DNA of 42,946 nt, from NCBI RefSeq assembly GCF_004322395.1, contig NZ_SCTW01000071.1:1-42946 (forward strand), read 5' to 3'. The position numbers and the translations under genes are program-made. Below the pieces are notes generated by a model. The model was given only the letters and a program-made list of their open reading frames with translations, had not been told where the DNA came from and ran no database searches. This document shows positions 24,983 through 34,129 of the stretch, one piece after another. Every line of letters begins with the position of its first letter. Position 1 is the first letter of the stretch. Source of the stretch: Methylobacter sp. (lineage in GTDB: Bacteria > Pseudomonadota > Gammaproteobacteria > Methylococcales > Methylomonadaceae).

Positions 24983-26158
24983 ATGAAATCGCAACCTATT
25001 TTTGATTATCCACTTTTTGCCCTGGGATTTAGAGCCTTTTTCGCCTTGGCCGGATTGGCGGCGCTAATCCTGATTGTCTTTTGGAATGCCCTGTTCAACG
25101 GCACGTTAACATCTGAGCATTACTTTCCCAATAACTACTGGCATGCGCATGAAATGCTGTTCGGTTATGCGGTAGCCGTCATTTCAGGATTTTTGTTAAC
25201 GGCTGTTAAAAACTGGACCGGCAAACCGACTGTGACCGGCGACCCGCTGGCATACCTGTGTCTGTTATGGCTCTATGGGCGCATCCTGCCGTTTTATGCC
25301 GAAGAGTTACCTGACGCGTTGATTGCACTGGTGGATTTTTCATTTTTGCCGGCATTGGCTTATCAAGTCAGCAAACCTATCATTCAGGTAAAGCAGTACA
25401 GGAATATGTTTTTTATAGGACTATTACTGCTATTGGCCCTGGGCAATGGTTTAATTCATGTTGAAATGCTTGGCTTACAGGAAAACACCGCTGCAGCTGG
25501 AATCCAGCTGACCGTAGCGACTATTATCGTTTTGATTTTGATCATTGCCGGACGCGTATTTCCTTTTTTCACCGAACGGGGAATACCGGGGACGTTAATC
25601 ATCAGGAATCCGTTGCTGGATAATTTGTCGGTAGCCTCAGCCGTTATCGTGTTTGCCCTGCAACTTTTCGGCGTTTCCGGAACATTGCTAGCTTTGGCCG
25701 CGATTGCTGCGGTTGCTGTCAATATCGCCAGACTATCCGGCTGGTATGTAAAACGCATCTTATATGTGCCGTTACTATGGGTACTTTATGCCGGTTACGG
25801 CTGGATAATTCTAGGATTTATGCTGACCGTATTATCGGCCTATTCCGTGATATTGCCGTCGTTAGCGCTGCATGCCTTTACATTGGGAGGAATCGGCGTA
25901 CTGACCCTAGGCATGATGTCCAGGGTTTCATTAGGCCATACCGGCCGTGCTCTTAAAGCTTCCAACACAATTGCTATCGCATTTGTTTTAATTAATGTCG
26001 CCGCATTGTTTCGGGTTTTACTGCCGATAGCGATGCCAGGTTGGTACGAAAACTTGATCTATGTATCGACACTAAGCTGGTTGGCGGCGTTTTCCCTGTT
26101 TGTGTTTGTTTATGCGCCGATATTAACCAGTGCCAGAATTGACGGTCAGGAAGGTTAA
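24983..26158 (+). CDS. nnrS: NnrS-family membrane protein
   Basis: 391 residues, about twelve membrane segments. NnrS proteins are haem- and copper-containing and protect against nitric oxide stress, often near denitrification genes. Recognised from FDYPLFALGFRAFFALAGL at the N-terminus, the conserved NYWHAHEMLFGYAVAVISGFLLTA with two His, and MSRVSLGHTGRAL late in the protein. Its stop is directly followed by the DUF2721 start, with which it forms an operon. Confidence 0.93.
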   Translation: MKSQPIFDYPLFALGFRAFFALAGLAALILIVFWNALFNGTLTSEHYFPNNYWHAHEMLFGYAVAVISGFLLTAVKNWTGKPTVTGDPLAYLCLLWLYGRILPFYAEELPDALIALVDFSFLPALAYQVSKPIIQVKQYRNMFFIGLLLLLALGNGLIHVEMLGLQENTAAAGIQLTVATIIVLILIIAGRVFPFFTERGIPGTLIIRNPLLDNLSVASAVIVFALQLFGVSGTLLALAAIAAVAVNIARLSGWYVKRILYVPLLWVLYAGYGWIILGFMLTVLSAYSVILPSLALHAFTLGGIGVLTLGMMSRVSLGHTGRALKASNTIAIAFVLINVAALFRVLLPIAMPGWYENLIYVSTLSWLAAFSLFVFVYAPILTSARIDGQEG

Positions 26159-26587
26159 ATGCTGTCGAGGCTGGATGGCATTGTTGAACTGGTAACCAGT
26201 TCCCTGGTTTTATTTTCCAGTATCGGCATTTTTGTACTGACCTTGAATGCCCGTTATACCCATGCAATCAGCCGGCTCAGAGACATCTACACTGAGATGA
26301 AAGCCAGCCCAAAACCGGAAAAGCTGGAAAAAGAGCTCAATGCGATGGTGTACCGGTGCCACGTGCTCAAATGGAGTTTCGGCTTGCTGTTGTGCAGCGC
26401 GATCAGCAGCGGTGTATTTATGCTGGGCTCAATCTCTTCGCGATTTACCGATCAAATCAGCGCTGAAGTTTTGATTATATTTGTCGTGTTCAGCGTGTTG
26501 TTTATTTTCAGCTCAATGGTTTGCTTGTTTATCGATGTGTTGGCTTCTTTAAGAGCGACTATGATTCATATTGAAAGAGTGAAATAA
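26159..26587 (+). CDS. DUF2721 membrane protein
   Basis: 142 residues with three membrane segments: LVTSSLVLFSSIGIFVLTLN, LLLCSAISSGVFMLGSI and VLIIFVVFSVLFIFSSMVCL. The cytoplasmic loop NARYTHAISRLRDIY, and a hydrophobic architecture of this length, fit the DUF2721 family, whose function is unknown. The start codon abuts the nnrS stop (TAAATG), so the two are translationally coupled. Confidence 0.85.
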   Translation: MLSRLDGIVELVTSSLVLFSSIGIFVLTLNARYTHAISRLRDIYTEMKASPKPEKLEKELNAMVYRCHVLKWSFGLLLCSAISSGVFMLGSISSRFTDQISAEVLIIFVVFSVLFIFSSMVCLFIDVLASLRATMIHIERVK

Positions 26588-27098
26588 AGTTTTTTTAAGT
26601 TAGGCTGTAACACCTATAAACATATATCGCCAAGAATTCGCTTCAGACTATCCTGCCTGAAGCCTTTCGGGTTAATGCAAATCTGTTCTAAACAGATTTA
26701 TGCCGGACTCGTTAGAGCGCGTAGCGAATCCACGACTGCAAGGACAGATATTTGCTCCTACGTCACCTAAAGCGCCTACTGTTGGTGCTCTACTACACGC
26801 CATCCATAGCGTTAATACAATATCTGCATTGCTTACAATTCTAAAGTTTCACACCCTTGTGACTGGATACCGGCGTCCCTGCCAGTATGACGACTTTCCG
26901 GTTATGTTGCATATATTGGTTGCATAAAATATCAAATAGTTTGTTGTTTTATAAAATCATTTTCTTGGATACCTCAGTCTCAGCCTCAGCTTCAGACCAT
27001 TTTTTGCATTTTAATATTCCCGTAACAAGTCCACCCTATACTTCGATAGCAATTATTTACTTAGATTGAAATTACTGTAAATCCTTCTATAACCTAAT
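26588..27098. other. Intergenic region with an inverted repeat and repeat-like sequence
   Basis: 511 bp without a convincing gene. A hairpin GCTTCAG-N10-CTGAAGC (26640-26663) may terminate nnrS-DUF2721. A perfect dyad AAATCTGTT-CTA-AACAGATTT lies at 26679-26699. ACTGGATACCGGCGTCCC... at about 26860-26890 resembles a widespread intergenic repeat. The last 150 bp are AT-rich and probably carry the promoter of the kinase gene at 27099. A 75-codon frame at 26700 has no family features. Confidence 0.5.
26679..26699. promoter_or_regulatory. 21-bp dyad of unknown role
   Basis: AAATCTGTT-CTA-AACAGATTT, perfect 9-bp arms with a 3-bp centre. No T-tract follows, so an operator is possible. It is 400 bp from the next start codon and no neighbouring regulator suggests itself. 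Confidence 0.35.
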
Positions 27099-29798
27099 AT
27101 GACAATTAAACAAATATCGAAGTTAGTCAGTTTGACACTTGCCATTATTATTATTGGTTTCGCGGTTGCTGTCAGTTGGTCGTTAAATCAATTAAACCAA
27201 GCTTTTGCATCGGTCGAATTTTTTGGCCAGCAAAAAGATAAAATCTTTACCCAGATCAGTCAGCCGATTTTCAGCTATTTACTCACAGGCGAAGCTACCG
27301 TACTCGGTGAAGTTGAACGAGCTGCCAATCAAATCAAAACTGAAGTTGAAGGACATACCAACCTATCAGCTTCATTACAAGCACCTTTTGTTGGACTTAT
27401 CGATGAGTTGCAACAAACGACTTTGGCGGAGCTTACCGCCGCAGGTAAGCTGGCTGACCCGCAAGTGCTGCTGATAAATAATGAGAAACAGTTGTCACAG
27501 CATCTGCAAAAACTATTGTTATATGTTAAAGAAGCGCAAGGCGCTTCTCAATCGAAGAAACAGCTTTATTTGAAGTTAGTGGGTGACTCTCAGGCTGCAC
27601 TAATAAACCTAGCAAGAGCACGGCAAAGTTTTTTTACCTCTCGCAAACAAATGTCGCCGGATAATATTAACCGCCCCTTACAAGAGCTGATTGCTTTGGC
27701 TGGCGAATTAAAGAACTTGCCTTTGCTCGGCGTTATGAAACAAGAATCAGCAGCCAGTGATGTTTTGAGTTTCGGTGAAGCGGAAACAAAACAGTCCGAA
27801 GACAAAGCGATTGAACCGATCAGCGAAATTCCGTCATTGCTGCAACACTATAGTAAGGATATGGAGTTAGCCTTGAGAATCGCTCAGGATAAAGTCACAG
27901 GTCAGGCAAAGGTCAATCAGCAACTCAGCAATCTACAGCAGCGGTTGCTAACGCTGGAAGCTGAACTCACCAGTGATTACCTACACTATGAGCGCTTAAC
28001 ACTCATTATTATAGGTGTATGTTTATTATTGATAATTTCAGCGGTATTGTTCTGTATTTTCGGTGGAGCGCGTATTTTGCGCAGGGTGTCGGGCCTGGAG
28101 TCGACCATGTCAAACATTGCGCATACCCAAGATTTATCTCTGCGAGCTGAGGCTTTGCATAATGATGAAATCGGTAGTATGGCGCAATCCTTCAATTCGA
28201 TGGTTGAGCAACTGCAAGAGTCATCGAAGCTTCTCAAACAGAAGATCAATGACATTCAAACAATGCTGCAAAATATGCCGCAAGGTTTGCTAAGTTTTGA
28301 TGCTCTAAACAAGATCAACCCGGAATATTCGGCTCATTTGGAAAAAATACTGGAGACCGATCAGATCGCTGGAAATGACTTAATCAATTTAATTTTTGCA
28401 GACTCTAACTTAGGTTCGGACGCAATTTCGCAAATTGCAGCCGTTGCTGGCGCTTGTGTGGGAGAGGACGCCATGAATTTCGAGTTCAACCAGCATTTGC
28501 TTGTTACTGAAATCGAGAAAGAAATGCCGGGCGGCTTGAAGAAAGCCCTTGATTTGAATTGGGCGCCGGTGGTTAATGAGATTGATGTGGTGGAGCAAAT
28601 ACTACTGTGTTTACGAGATGTGACTGAGTTGCGCGAATTGAGCGCTGAATCTGCCGAGCAAAAACGTCAACTAGAAATTATCGGGGAGATTTTGGCCGTC
28701 AGCCAGGAAAAATTTCACCAGTTCATCACTTCAACTAAAAACTACAAGGCAGAAATTGAAAACATAATTCGTGATAATCCGAACGGCGGTTTGGATGCAA
28801 TTAACGCTATGTTTAGAAATATGCACACCATCAAAGGAAATGCCAGGACTTTTGGCTTGAAGAATTTAACCGATCTGGTTCATAGCATTGAATCGATTTA
28901 TGCTGAAATGCGCCAACCCAATTCTACTGTTGAATGGGATCAAACTCGCTTGCTGGATGATCTGACGAAATTACGTCACTTGGTTGATCATTACGCCAAC
29001 ACCAATGAAGTCAGTCTTGGCCGCAAAGGCCCCGGCCGCAGAGGCGACGTCGAGAAATACCTTATGGTTGAGCATGAGAAAATTCAGGAAGCAATCAATT
29101 TACTGGAAAAGATCAATCATTCCAACATTCACGATTTGATCGAAGCCAAAAGAGTTGTGCGAAGAACGCTAAGGCTACTTGGAACGGAACCCCTTGATAC
29201 CGTGTTCGCTTCGATTGTTGAATCGTTGCCGGCGTTGGCGCAAAGCTTGGGTAAGCAGGAACCCGAAGTTTCAATAAACAACGGGGATCTACAGCTGAAA
29301 AGCCAAGGCGTTGGCGTGATCAAAGACATTTTTACGCATCTGTTCAGAAATTGCGTCGACCATGGATTGGAAATGCCTGCCGATCGTTTGGCCAATGGCA
29401 AGCCAGCGCAAGGGCGTATTGCTGTAGCCATGGAAATAGAAGACGACCAGCTCAAAATATCCATAAAAGACGACGGCTGCGGTCTTGCCCTGAACAAAAT
29501 CCGTCAAAAAGCATTGGCCAATGGCTTGATGCAGGAAAATGAAAATCTGAACGATGAGAGAATCGCTGCGCTGATTTTCCTTCCAGGGTTTTCAACAGCT
29601 GACAAACTTACCGACATCTCAGGGCGTGGTGTTGGCATGGATGCAGTTATTGGCTTCGCCAGAAAAGAAGGCGGGCATGTCAAAATTAATTTCCTGGACA
29701 ACAAGGAAGGTTTTGACCATCGAGCATTTGAAACGGCTGTCTATTTTCCTGCAAATTACGCGGTGAGCATCGAAGAACAGCTAATGGCGGCAACATGA
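27099..29798 (+). CDS. Membrane hybrid kinase: HAMP, PAS-like, Hpt and CheA-type ATPase
   Basis: 899 residues. Two membrane segments (about 8-30 and 299-322) enclose a helical periplasmic domain. A HAMP domain (about 325-377), a PAS-like region (about 390-525), an Hpt domain with HTIKGNARTFGL (phosphorylatable His576) and a CheA-type ATPase follow. The ATPase has the N-box LFRNCVDHGLE at about 748, DDGCG at 791 and GFSTADKLTDISGRGVGMDAV ending about 850. Unlike CheA it has no CheW-like P5 domain and no P2, and it is itself a transmembrane sensor. It probably phosphorylates the CheY at 32582 and perhaps other receivers. First gene of the chemosensory-like operon. Confidence 0.9.
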   Translation: MTIKQISKLVSLTLAIIIIGFAVAVSWSLNQLNQAFASVEFFGQQKDKIFTQISQPIFSYLLTGEATVLGEVERAANQIKTEVEGHTNLSASLQAPFVGLIDELQQTTLAELTAAGKLADPQVLLINNEKQLSQHLQKLLLYVKEAQGASQSKKQLYLKLVGDSQAALINLARARQSFFTSRKQMSPDNINRPLQELIALAGELKNLPLLGVMKQESAASDVLSFGEAETKQSEDKAIEPISEIPSLLQHYSKDMELALRIAQDKVTGQAKVNQQLSNLQQRLLTLEAELTSDYLHYERLTLIIIGVCLLLIISAVLFCIFGGARILRRVSGLESTMSNIAHTQDLSLRAEALHNDEIGSMAQSFNSMVEQLQESSKLLKQKINDIQTMLQNMPQGLLSFDALNKINPEYSAHLEKILETDQIAGNDLINLIFADSNLGSDAISQIAAVAGACVGEDAMNFEFNQHLLVTEIEKEMPGGLKKALDLNWAPVVNEIDVVEQILLCLRDVTELRELSAESAEQKRQLEIIGEILAVSQEKFHQFITSTKNYKAEIENIIRDNPNGGLDAINAMFRNMHTIKGNARTFGLKNLTDLVHSIESIYAEMRQPNSTVEWDQTRLLDDLTKLRHLVDHYANTNEVSLGRKGPGRRGDVEKYLMVEHEKIQEAINLLEKINHSNIHDLIEAKRVVRRTLRLLGTEPLDTVFASIVESLPALAQSLGKQEPEVSINNGDLQLKSQGVGVIKDIFTHLFRNCVDHGLEMPADRLANGKPAQGRIAVAMEIEDDQLKISIKDDGCGLALNKIRQKALANGLMQENENLNDERIAALIFLPGFSTADKLTDISGRGVGMDAVIGFARKEGGHVKINFLDNKEGFDHRAFETAVYFPANYAVSIEEQLMAAT

Positions 29799-29801
29799 AC
29801 A

Positions 29802-30007
29802 ATGGACGAGCATGCGATTGGCTGTTTTATTCCCAATGACGACATCATTCAGTACAAACCGTCGCCTGCCATCGACAAATCGTGTTCAATAATTAATTTT
29901 TCGAAGCGCTCAAGAATTCGTTTAAGCACATCGTTTTGAACAATCCTGACAGCGCGAAAATTTACGCTTTATCAGCGCAGTCTTTGAAGAATTTTCGAAC
30001 CAAATAG
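29802..30007 (+). pseudogene. Frameshifted small ORF between kinase and MCP-like gene
   Basis: An ATG 3 bp after the kinase stop opens MDEHAIGCFIPNDD..., which stops early at 29937. In a second frame the sequence continues FFEALKNSF...LNNPDSAKIYALSAQSL...RTK to a stop at 30005-30007. Adding one T to the TTTTT run at 29897-29901 fuses the two into a single 68-residue frame. It is therefore a small gene broken by one base, a sequencing error, or a programmed frameshift. No family recognised. Without it the operon would have a 247-bp gap. Confidence 0.5.
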
Positions 30008-30045
30008 ACTGTCTGTTTACTTCTGAGATCAATAAGTAGATCACT

Positions 30046-31002
30046 ATGGAAAATACAATTCTAACTGCTGCATTGGGTTTTTTATTCGCGTCCGGCCTGA
30101 GTATAGCTTTGCGGCGTATCAGTAAAAAAACGCTTATAGATGTGACAGTTACACAGCAGACTGCTGCTGCAAGTTTGACAGAGCAACTCGTTACAGCCGA
30201 AGAAAAAGTAAATCGATATGAACAAGAACTGCAATTAAAAATTGCAGACATGAACTACCAATTAGAGCAGTTCAAGCTCATGGAGCAAGAAAAACATAAA
30301 CTATCTGCCCAAGTGAGCCAACTTCAGCAAAATCATGAATTGAAGCTTGGTCTTTTGGAAAAAGAGATCAAAAACAAACTGAGTTCTTACGAGCAGGCGT
30401 TGGAACTAAAAAGTGAGGAATTGAATCGCCAATTTGAGCAATCGAAGTTCCTGGCACAAGAAAAAGCCGAGCTTTTTGACCAGATTGACCAGCTTCAGCA
30501 AAAACATGGCACGGAGCTTAGCCGCTTGGAAGAGCAAGGAAAGGATGAGAAGCGAGATTTACTTGAAAAAATGAATTATCTGGCAAATGAGATAAGTCAA
30601 GTTGCTAAATTTGCCGAAGTCTTCGAACGTTGGCATACCGACATGAATTCATTGATGATTCAAAATACGGAAATGCATTTGCAAAACGCCAAGTTTTCCA
30701 TGATCGTTCAAGATATTGTCATCTTATCGTTTAACGCTGCGATCGAAGCGGCCCGAGCGGGCGAAAGTGGTCGCGGATTTGCCGTAGTGGCCGCTGAAGT
30801 CCGTAAACTTGCCACAGATTCGGAAAAACTTTCTAAGGATTATGGCAAGAATCTATATAAGAATGACTGGATAACTACAGCGACATTCCAGGACATACAG
30901 GCAGGAGGAAAGATGATTACATCGGCTTTGGTTGGTATTGATGTGGCCTGTAAGAATCTGATGAATAGTATAAAAATAACTGAGACCATCGAAAATGATT
31001 AG
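30046..31002 (+). CDS. Membrane-tethered coiled-coil MCP-like protein
   Basis: 318 residues. One N-terminal membrane segment (about 5-22) is followed by a long coiled coil that contains a 57-residue tandem duplication (YEQELQLK... at 58 and YEQALELK... at 115; LQQNH at 93 and LQQKH at 150). Residues 222-257 carry a shortened chemoreceptor signalling tip, with [28 protein letters not shown]. There is no periplasmic ligand domain and no HAMP. It resembles a receptor hairpin mounted on the membrane by a coiled coil, and may gather or control the kinase. It overlaps the next gene by 8 bp. Confidence 0.85.
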   Translation: MENTILTAALGFLFASGLSIALRRISKKTLIDVTVTQQTAAASLTEQLVTAEEKVNRYEQELQLKIADMNYQLEQFKLMEQEKHKLSAQVSQLQQNHELKLGLLEKEIKNKLSSYEQALELKSEELNRQFEQSKFLAQEKAELFDQIDQLQQKHGTELSRLEEQGKDEKRDLLEKMNYLANEISQVAKFAEVFERWHTDMNSLMIQNTEMHLQNAKFSMIVQDIVILSFNAAIEAARAGESGRGFAVVAAEVRKLATDSEKLSKDYGKNLYKNDWITTATFQDIQAGGKMITSALVGIDVACKNLMNSIKITETIEND

Positions 31003-31546
31003 TGAGCAGGCGCAAAGTGGCTTTGATCACATTTTTAAAAAAGCGGTGCTGGGAAATATTTCATCCTCTGCCGACGATAACTGTGAAATAGAACCCGTTG
31101 ATGACTTGGAAGAAGTTAATGAAAATGAATTCGTTGTTCTGACGATTTCATCGGCTTTTTTTCGATTCTTGACACTTTTTCATTTTGATAGCGATGATGA
31201 TGCCACAAAAAATTATTTCTTAAGAAATTCTAACCTTGAGGTAGAAGACAACAGCGCGTTTCTCGACGCTTTTCAAGAGGTTTGTAATATTTGTTGCGGT
31301 GTGATGAACAGAGAGCTGCACAAAAGCTATCTTTTCTTGGGGATGTCAACGCCCTATATTTTATTAAGACAGTGCGTACCCTTCGTCTCAGCTCTTAACC
31401 CTGGGTATGTCAAACATTACAAAATCACTATTAATCACTCGTTAGTGCTACACGCTACTTTATGCATTTGTGACTATGACATTGTGGATTTTACAGTGAA
31501 TACCAGTGCAGATGAAGACAGTACCGGAGAACTAGAACTTTTTTAA
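30995..31546 (+). CDS. CheX-like protein with GELELF tail
   Basis: 183 residues. The core (about 44-170) looks like CheX/CheC phosphatases: [17 protein letters not shown] contains the E-x2-N-x3-G active-site motif as Glu95, Asn98 and Gly102. Only one such half-site is seen, as in CheX. These enzymes strip phosphate from CheY-type receivers. The first 43 residues are acidic and likely disordered. The last six residues, GELELF, are identical to those of the next protein. It overlaps the MCP-like gene by 8 bp and is probably cotranslated. Confidence 0.8.
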   Translation: MISEQAQSGFDHIFKKAVLGNISSSADDNCEIEPVDDLEEVNENEFVVLTISSAFFRFLTLFHFDSDDDATKNYFLRNSNLEVEDNSAFLDAFQEVCNICCGVMNRELHKSYLFLGMSTPYILLRQCVPFVSALNPGYVKHYKITINHSLVLHATLCICDYDIVDFTVNTSADEDSTGELELF

Positions 31547-31570
31547 CAGCGGACACTATAGGATTTAAGC

Positions 31571-32557
31571 ATGAGTGATGAAATGCAATTAGTAAGTAAG
31601 GTTTTGGTTTTGGATAACTCTCCGGAATGTTTTATACAAATTAAGCAATTTTGCGATCAAAACGGGCTTATCGGTTTGAAGGTCACTTCTACCAATATCA
31701 TGGCCATTTTGAGCGCTTACGTTGACTTGGGCGCGATTTTGTTGTCGGACAATTATTGTGAGTCGCAGGCTGATACGCTGGATTTAGCGCAACAAATACA
31801 TAGAGCAAGACCCGAATTACCTATCGTACTGCGCAAAACATCAACATCCAATTTTGATGATCTGCCGGAAAAACAACGGAAACTGTTTTGCGCCACTTAT
31901 ACGATTGATAACATGTCACCGCTTCGGAAAGTTATCGATGAATATATTTTTAGCCTCGTTTATCCCAATGCATTGGTCAGAGGAATTTCTGAGCTTACAG
32001 TAAGCACTTTGGAAAATCTAAGCACTTTAGAGAATCGTTTTAAGCATATCAAAGTGATTACTGAAACGCCTTATATTGTCAGGGACCGGATAATCTTCGG
32101 TGAGGTATGCAGCCTGATTCCGCTGGAAAGCAGCTGGTGCCGGGGGTATATGATGTTGCAAACGGAAGAAGGCGGCATCCTTGATGTGCTTGGGTACAAT
32201 GAATTAACGATGAACGAAGGCCCTGCGGCATTCAGGACAGTAAATAATATTTTGGCTGAACTAACTAATCTTCTTTGGGGAGCTTTCAAGACACATTTTA
32301 TTGCAGCTGACGATCCAGGTCCCGGTTTTGCGTCAGAAGTGCCTATTGTCATCAATCATCAACATAAATACATTTCGTTTGGTTCTGAAAATCCCCATCT
32401 CTGTTTCAAATATATACTAACGGATGAGAACAATAGCCACTTTATTCCAGTTTATCAATGGTTTGCATTCAATCTATATTGGTCGCCTGAGGATTTCAAA
32501 GAAATTTATGCATCTGTTGATGATTTTGTTGATTCGGGTGAATTGGAATTATTTTAA
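31571..32557 (+). CDS. Degenerate receiver fused to a CheX-like domain, GELELF tail
   Basis: 328 residues. Residues 10-130 resemble a receiver domain (KVLVLDNSPECF; AILLSDNYCESQ with Asp60 at the phosphorylation site), but one acidic pocket residue is Asn16 and the conserved Lys-Pro near residue 112 is absent. This suggests a pseudo-receiver. Residues about 165-310 form a CheX-like domain, with ILAELTNLLWGAF giving E-x2-N-x3-G at Glu230, Asn233 and Gly237. The C-terminus ends SGELELF, as in the preceding protein. It probably acts on the adjacent CheY. It lies 24 bp after the first CheX gene. Confidence 0.75.
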   Translation: MSDEMQLVSKVLVLDNSPECFIQIKQFCDQNGLIGLKVTSTNIMAILSAYVDLGAILLSDNYCESQADTLDLAQQIHRARPELPIVLRKTSTSNFDDLPEKQRKLFCATYTIDNMSPLRKVIDEYIFSLVYPNALVRGISELTVSTLENLSTLENRFKHIKVITETPYIVRDRIIFGEVCSLIPLESSWCRGYMMLQTEEGGILDVLGYNELTMNEGPAAFRTVNNILAELTNLLWGAFKTHFIAADDPGPGFASEVPIVINHQHKYISFGSENPHLCFKYILTDENNSHFIPVYQWFAFNLYWSPEDFKEIYASVDDFVDSGELELF

Positions 32558-32581
32558 TAACTATTTGTGGAGCGTTAATTT

Positions 32582-32947
32582 ATGGCGAAAATTTTACTCG
32601 TTGATGATTCAAACACTGTCAGAGATGAGGTGGGAGGGTTCTTGACAAAAAATGGCTTGGAAGTAATTACTGCAGTTGATGGAAAGGATGGTCTTAACAA
32701 ACTTAAAGCTGATCCTGGTATCAAACTTATAGTGAGCGACGTGAATATGCCCAATATGGATGGGTTAACTATGGTTGAAAAAATTCGTAGTGAGTTGGGA
32801 AACAACGCAGTAAATGTGATTATGCTAACGACAGAGAGCAATCCGAGTATGAAAGAGCGAGGAAAAGCAGCTGGGGTCAAAGGTTGGATCGTTAAGCCAT
32901 TTAAGGGTGAGAGCGTCCTTGAGACGTTTAGGAAGCTGTCAGCATAA
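32582..32947 (+). CDS. CheY-like single-domain response regulator
   Basis: 121 residues, a lone receiver. Asp8 and Asp9 form the acidic pocket, Asp53 is the phosphorylation site (LIVSDVNMPNMDG), Thr83 is the switch residue and Lys105 (VKPFKG) is the conserved lysine; all are intact. There is no output domain, so it must act by binding another protein or as a phosphate sink. Last gene of the operon, 24 bp after the receiver-CheX fusion. No flagellar motor genes are adjacent. Confidence 0.93.
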   Translation: MAKILLVDDSNTVRDEVGGFLTKNGLEVITAVDGKDGLNKLKADPGIKLIVSDVNMPNMDGLTMVEKIRSELGNNAVNVIMLTTESNPSMKERGKAAGVKGWIVKPFKGESVLETFRKLSA

Positions 32948-33136
32948 ATTATGCGAGATCGTCATGCAGAGTGTTAAGCATTCCACTTGACGTATAAAGC
33001 ATCCATACATATTTTGATACGCCGTACTCGATCGATATGCGCGGGTACGGCAGTCTGTGATTCCTGCCGACAGCAGGATGTCAGTCTGTCATTATTACTT
33101 AATATGTTGTGTTTCACAGACAACCAAACTTAAATT

Positions 33137-34126
33137 TTATTTCTTTCGCAGCTGCTCCAATAATTGCTCGGCAAAGCCAACTTCAGGAACGGCTTGTACC
33201 GGAATATACCAATGCTGTTCGCCTGCAAACGTCATGCACTTTACCGCATCTTTCTCGGTCATTAATACCGGCCAGAAATCAGGGAACGAGATGTCGCTCC
33301 GCTGAAATTTATAATGATCCGGAAAACTGTGCGTTTTACAGGTCAAACCGGCTGACTCAAGCAGTTTAAAAAAACGGTCGGGGTTGCCTATGCCAGCCAA
33401 GGCATGACAGCCGGTTGCAATAAACTCCTGTAATGGCTTTTGCTCTTCGGTGACCAAATTGACCGCGATATTTCCGGTGATTTGCATCGAAAACTCGTTA
33501 TCTTCCGATTTTTCTCCGTTCACGACGATAAAATCGACGCTTTGCAATCTTTCTCTCGGTTCGCGAAGCGGCCCTGCCGGTAGGCAATAACCGTTGCCGA
33601 AACGTCTTTCCCCGTCGATCACGGCAATCTCAATATCCCTATTCAACGCGTAATGTTGCAGACCGTCGTCGGATAAAATGACGTTACAGTCCGATTTTTC
33701 AAGCAGTAGTTGGGCGGCCTCTGCGCGCTGAGGACTTACGGCCATAGCACAGCCGGTTTGTTTGGCTATCAACATTGCTTCATCGCCGACGGTTTCCGCA
33801 TTGCTGTTTGCATCAACCCATTGCGGCCATGATTCGGCTTGTCCACCGTAGCCTCTACTGATTATGCCGGGCTTAAAGCCTTCGCTTTTAAGCAGCTTGG
33901 CCAACCATATAATCAACGGCGTTTTGCCTGTACCGCCAACCGTAATATTGCCTATCACGATAACCGGAACCGGCAAGGTAAATCTTTTCAACACACCGAT
34001 GCGGTACAAGAATTTCCTGAATTTAACGAAATCGCTGAATAAAAAACCTAACGGCATCAAGAACACGCCGATAAAAGGATCTTTGTACCAGATGTCCACC
34101 AGCCATCGGGATAAAGTTTTTTTCAT
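33137..34126 (-). CDS. lpxK: Tetraacyldisaccharide 4'-kinase
   Basis: 329 residues. LpxK adds the 4'-phosphate to the lipid A precursor at the inner membrane. The Walker A motif GNITVGGTGKTP, GIISRGYGG, and ILSDDGLQHYALNRDIEI are diagnostic, as is GPLREPRERL. A hydrophobic segment near the N-terminus (FIGVFLMPLGFLFSDFV) anchors it. It follows exbD by 3 bp, a common gammaproteobacterial arrangement. Confidence 0.95.
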   Translation of the reverse strand: MKKTLSRWLVDIWYKDPFIGVFLMPLGFLFSDFVKFRKFLYRIGVLKRFTLPVPVIVIGNITVGGTGKTPLIIWLAKLLKSEGFKPGIISRGYGGQAESWPQWVDANSNAETVGDEAMLIAKQTGCAMAVSPQRAEAAQLLLEKSDCNVILSDDGLQHYALNRDIEIAVIDGERRFGNGYCLPAGPLREPRERLQSVDFIVVNGEKSEDNEFSMQITGNIAVNLVTEEQKPLQEFIATGCHALAGIGNPDRFFKLLESAGLTCKTHSFPDHYKFQRSDISFPDFWPVLMTEKDAVKCMTFAGEQHWYIPVQAVPEVGFAEQLLEQLRKK

Positions 34127-34129
34127 GGC

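Noticed and set aside
26700-26927. 75-codon open frame after DUF2721
   Set aside because: No ribosome site, no family features, and it runs through repeat-like intergenic sequence.
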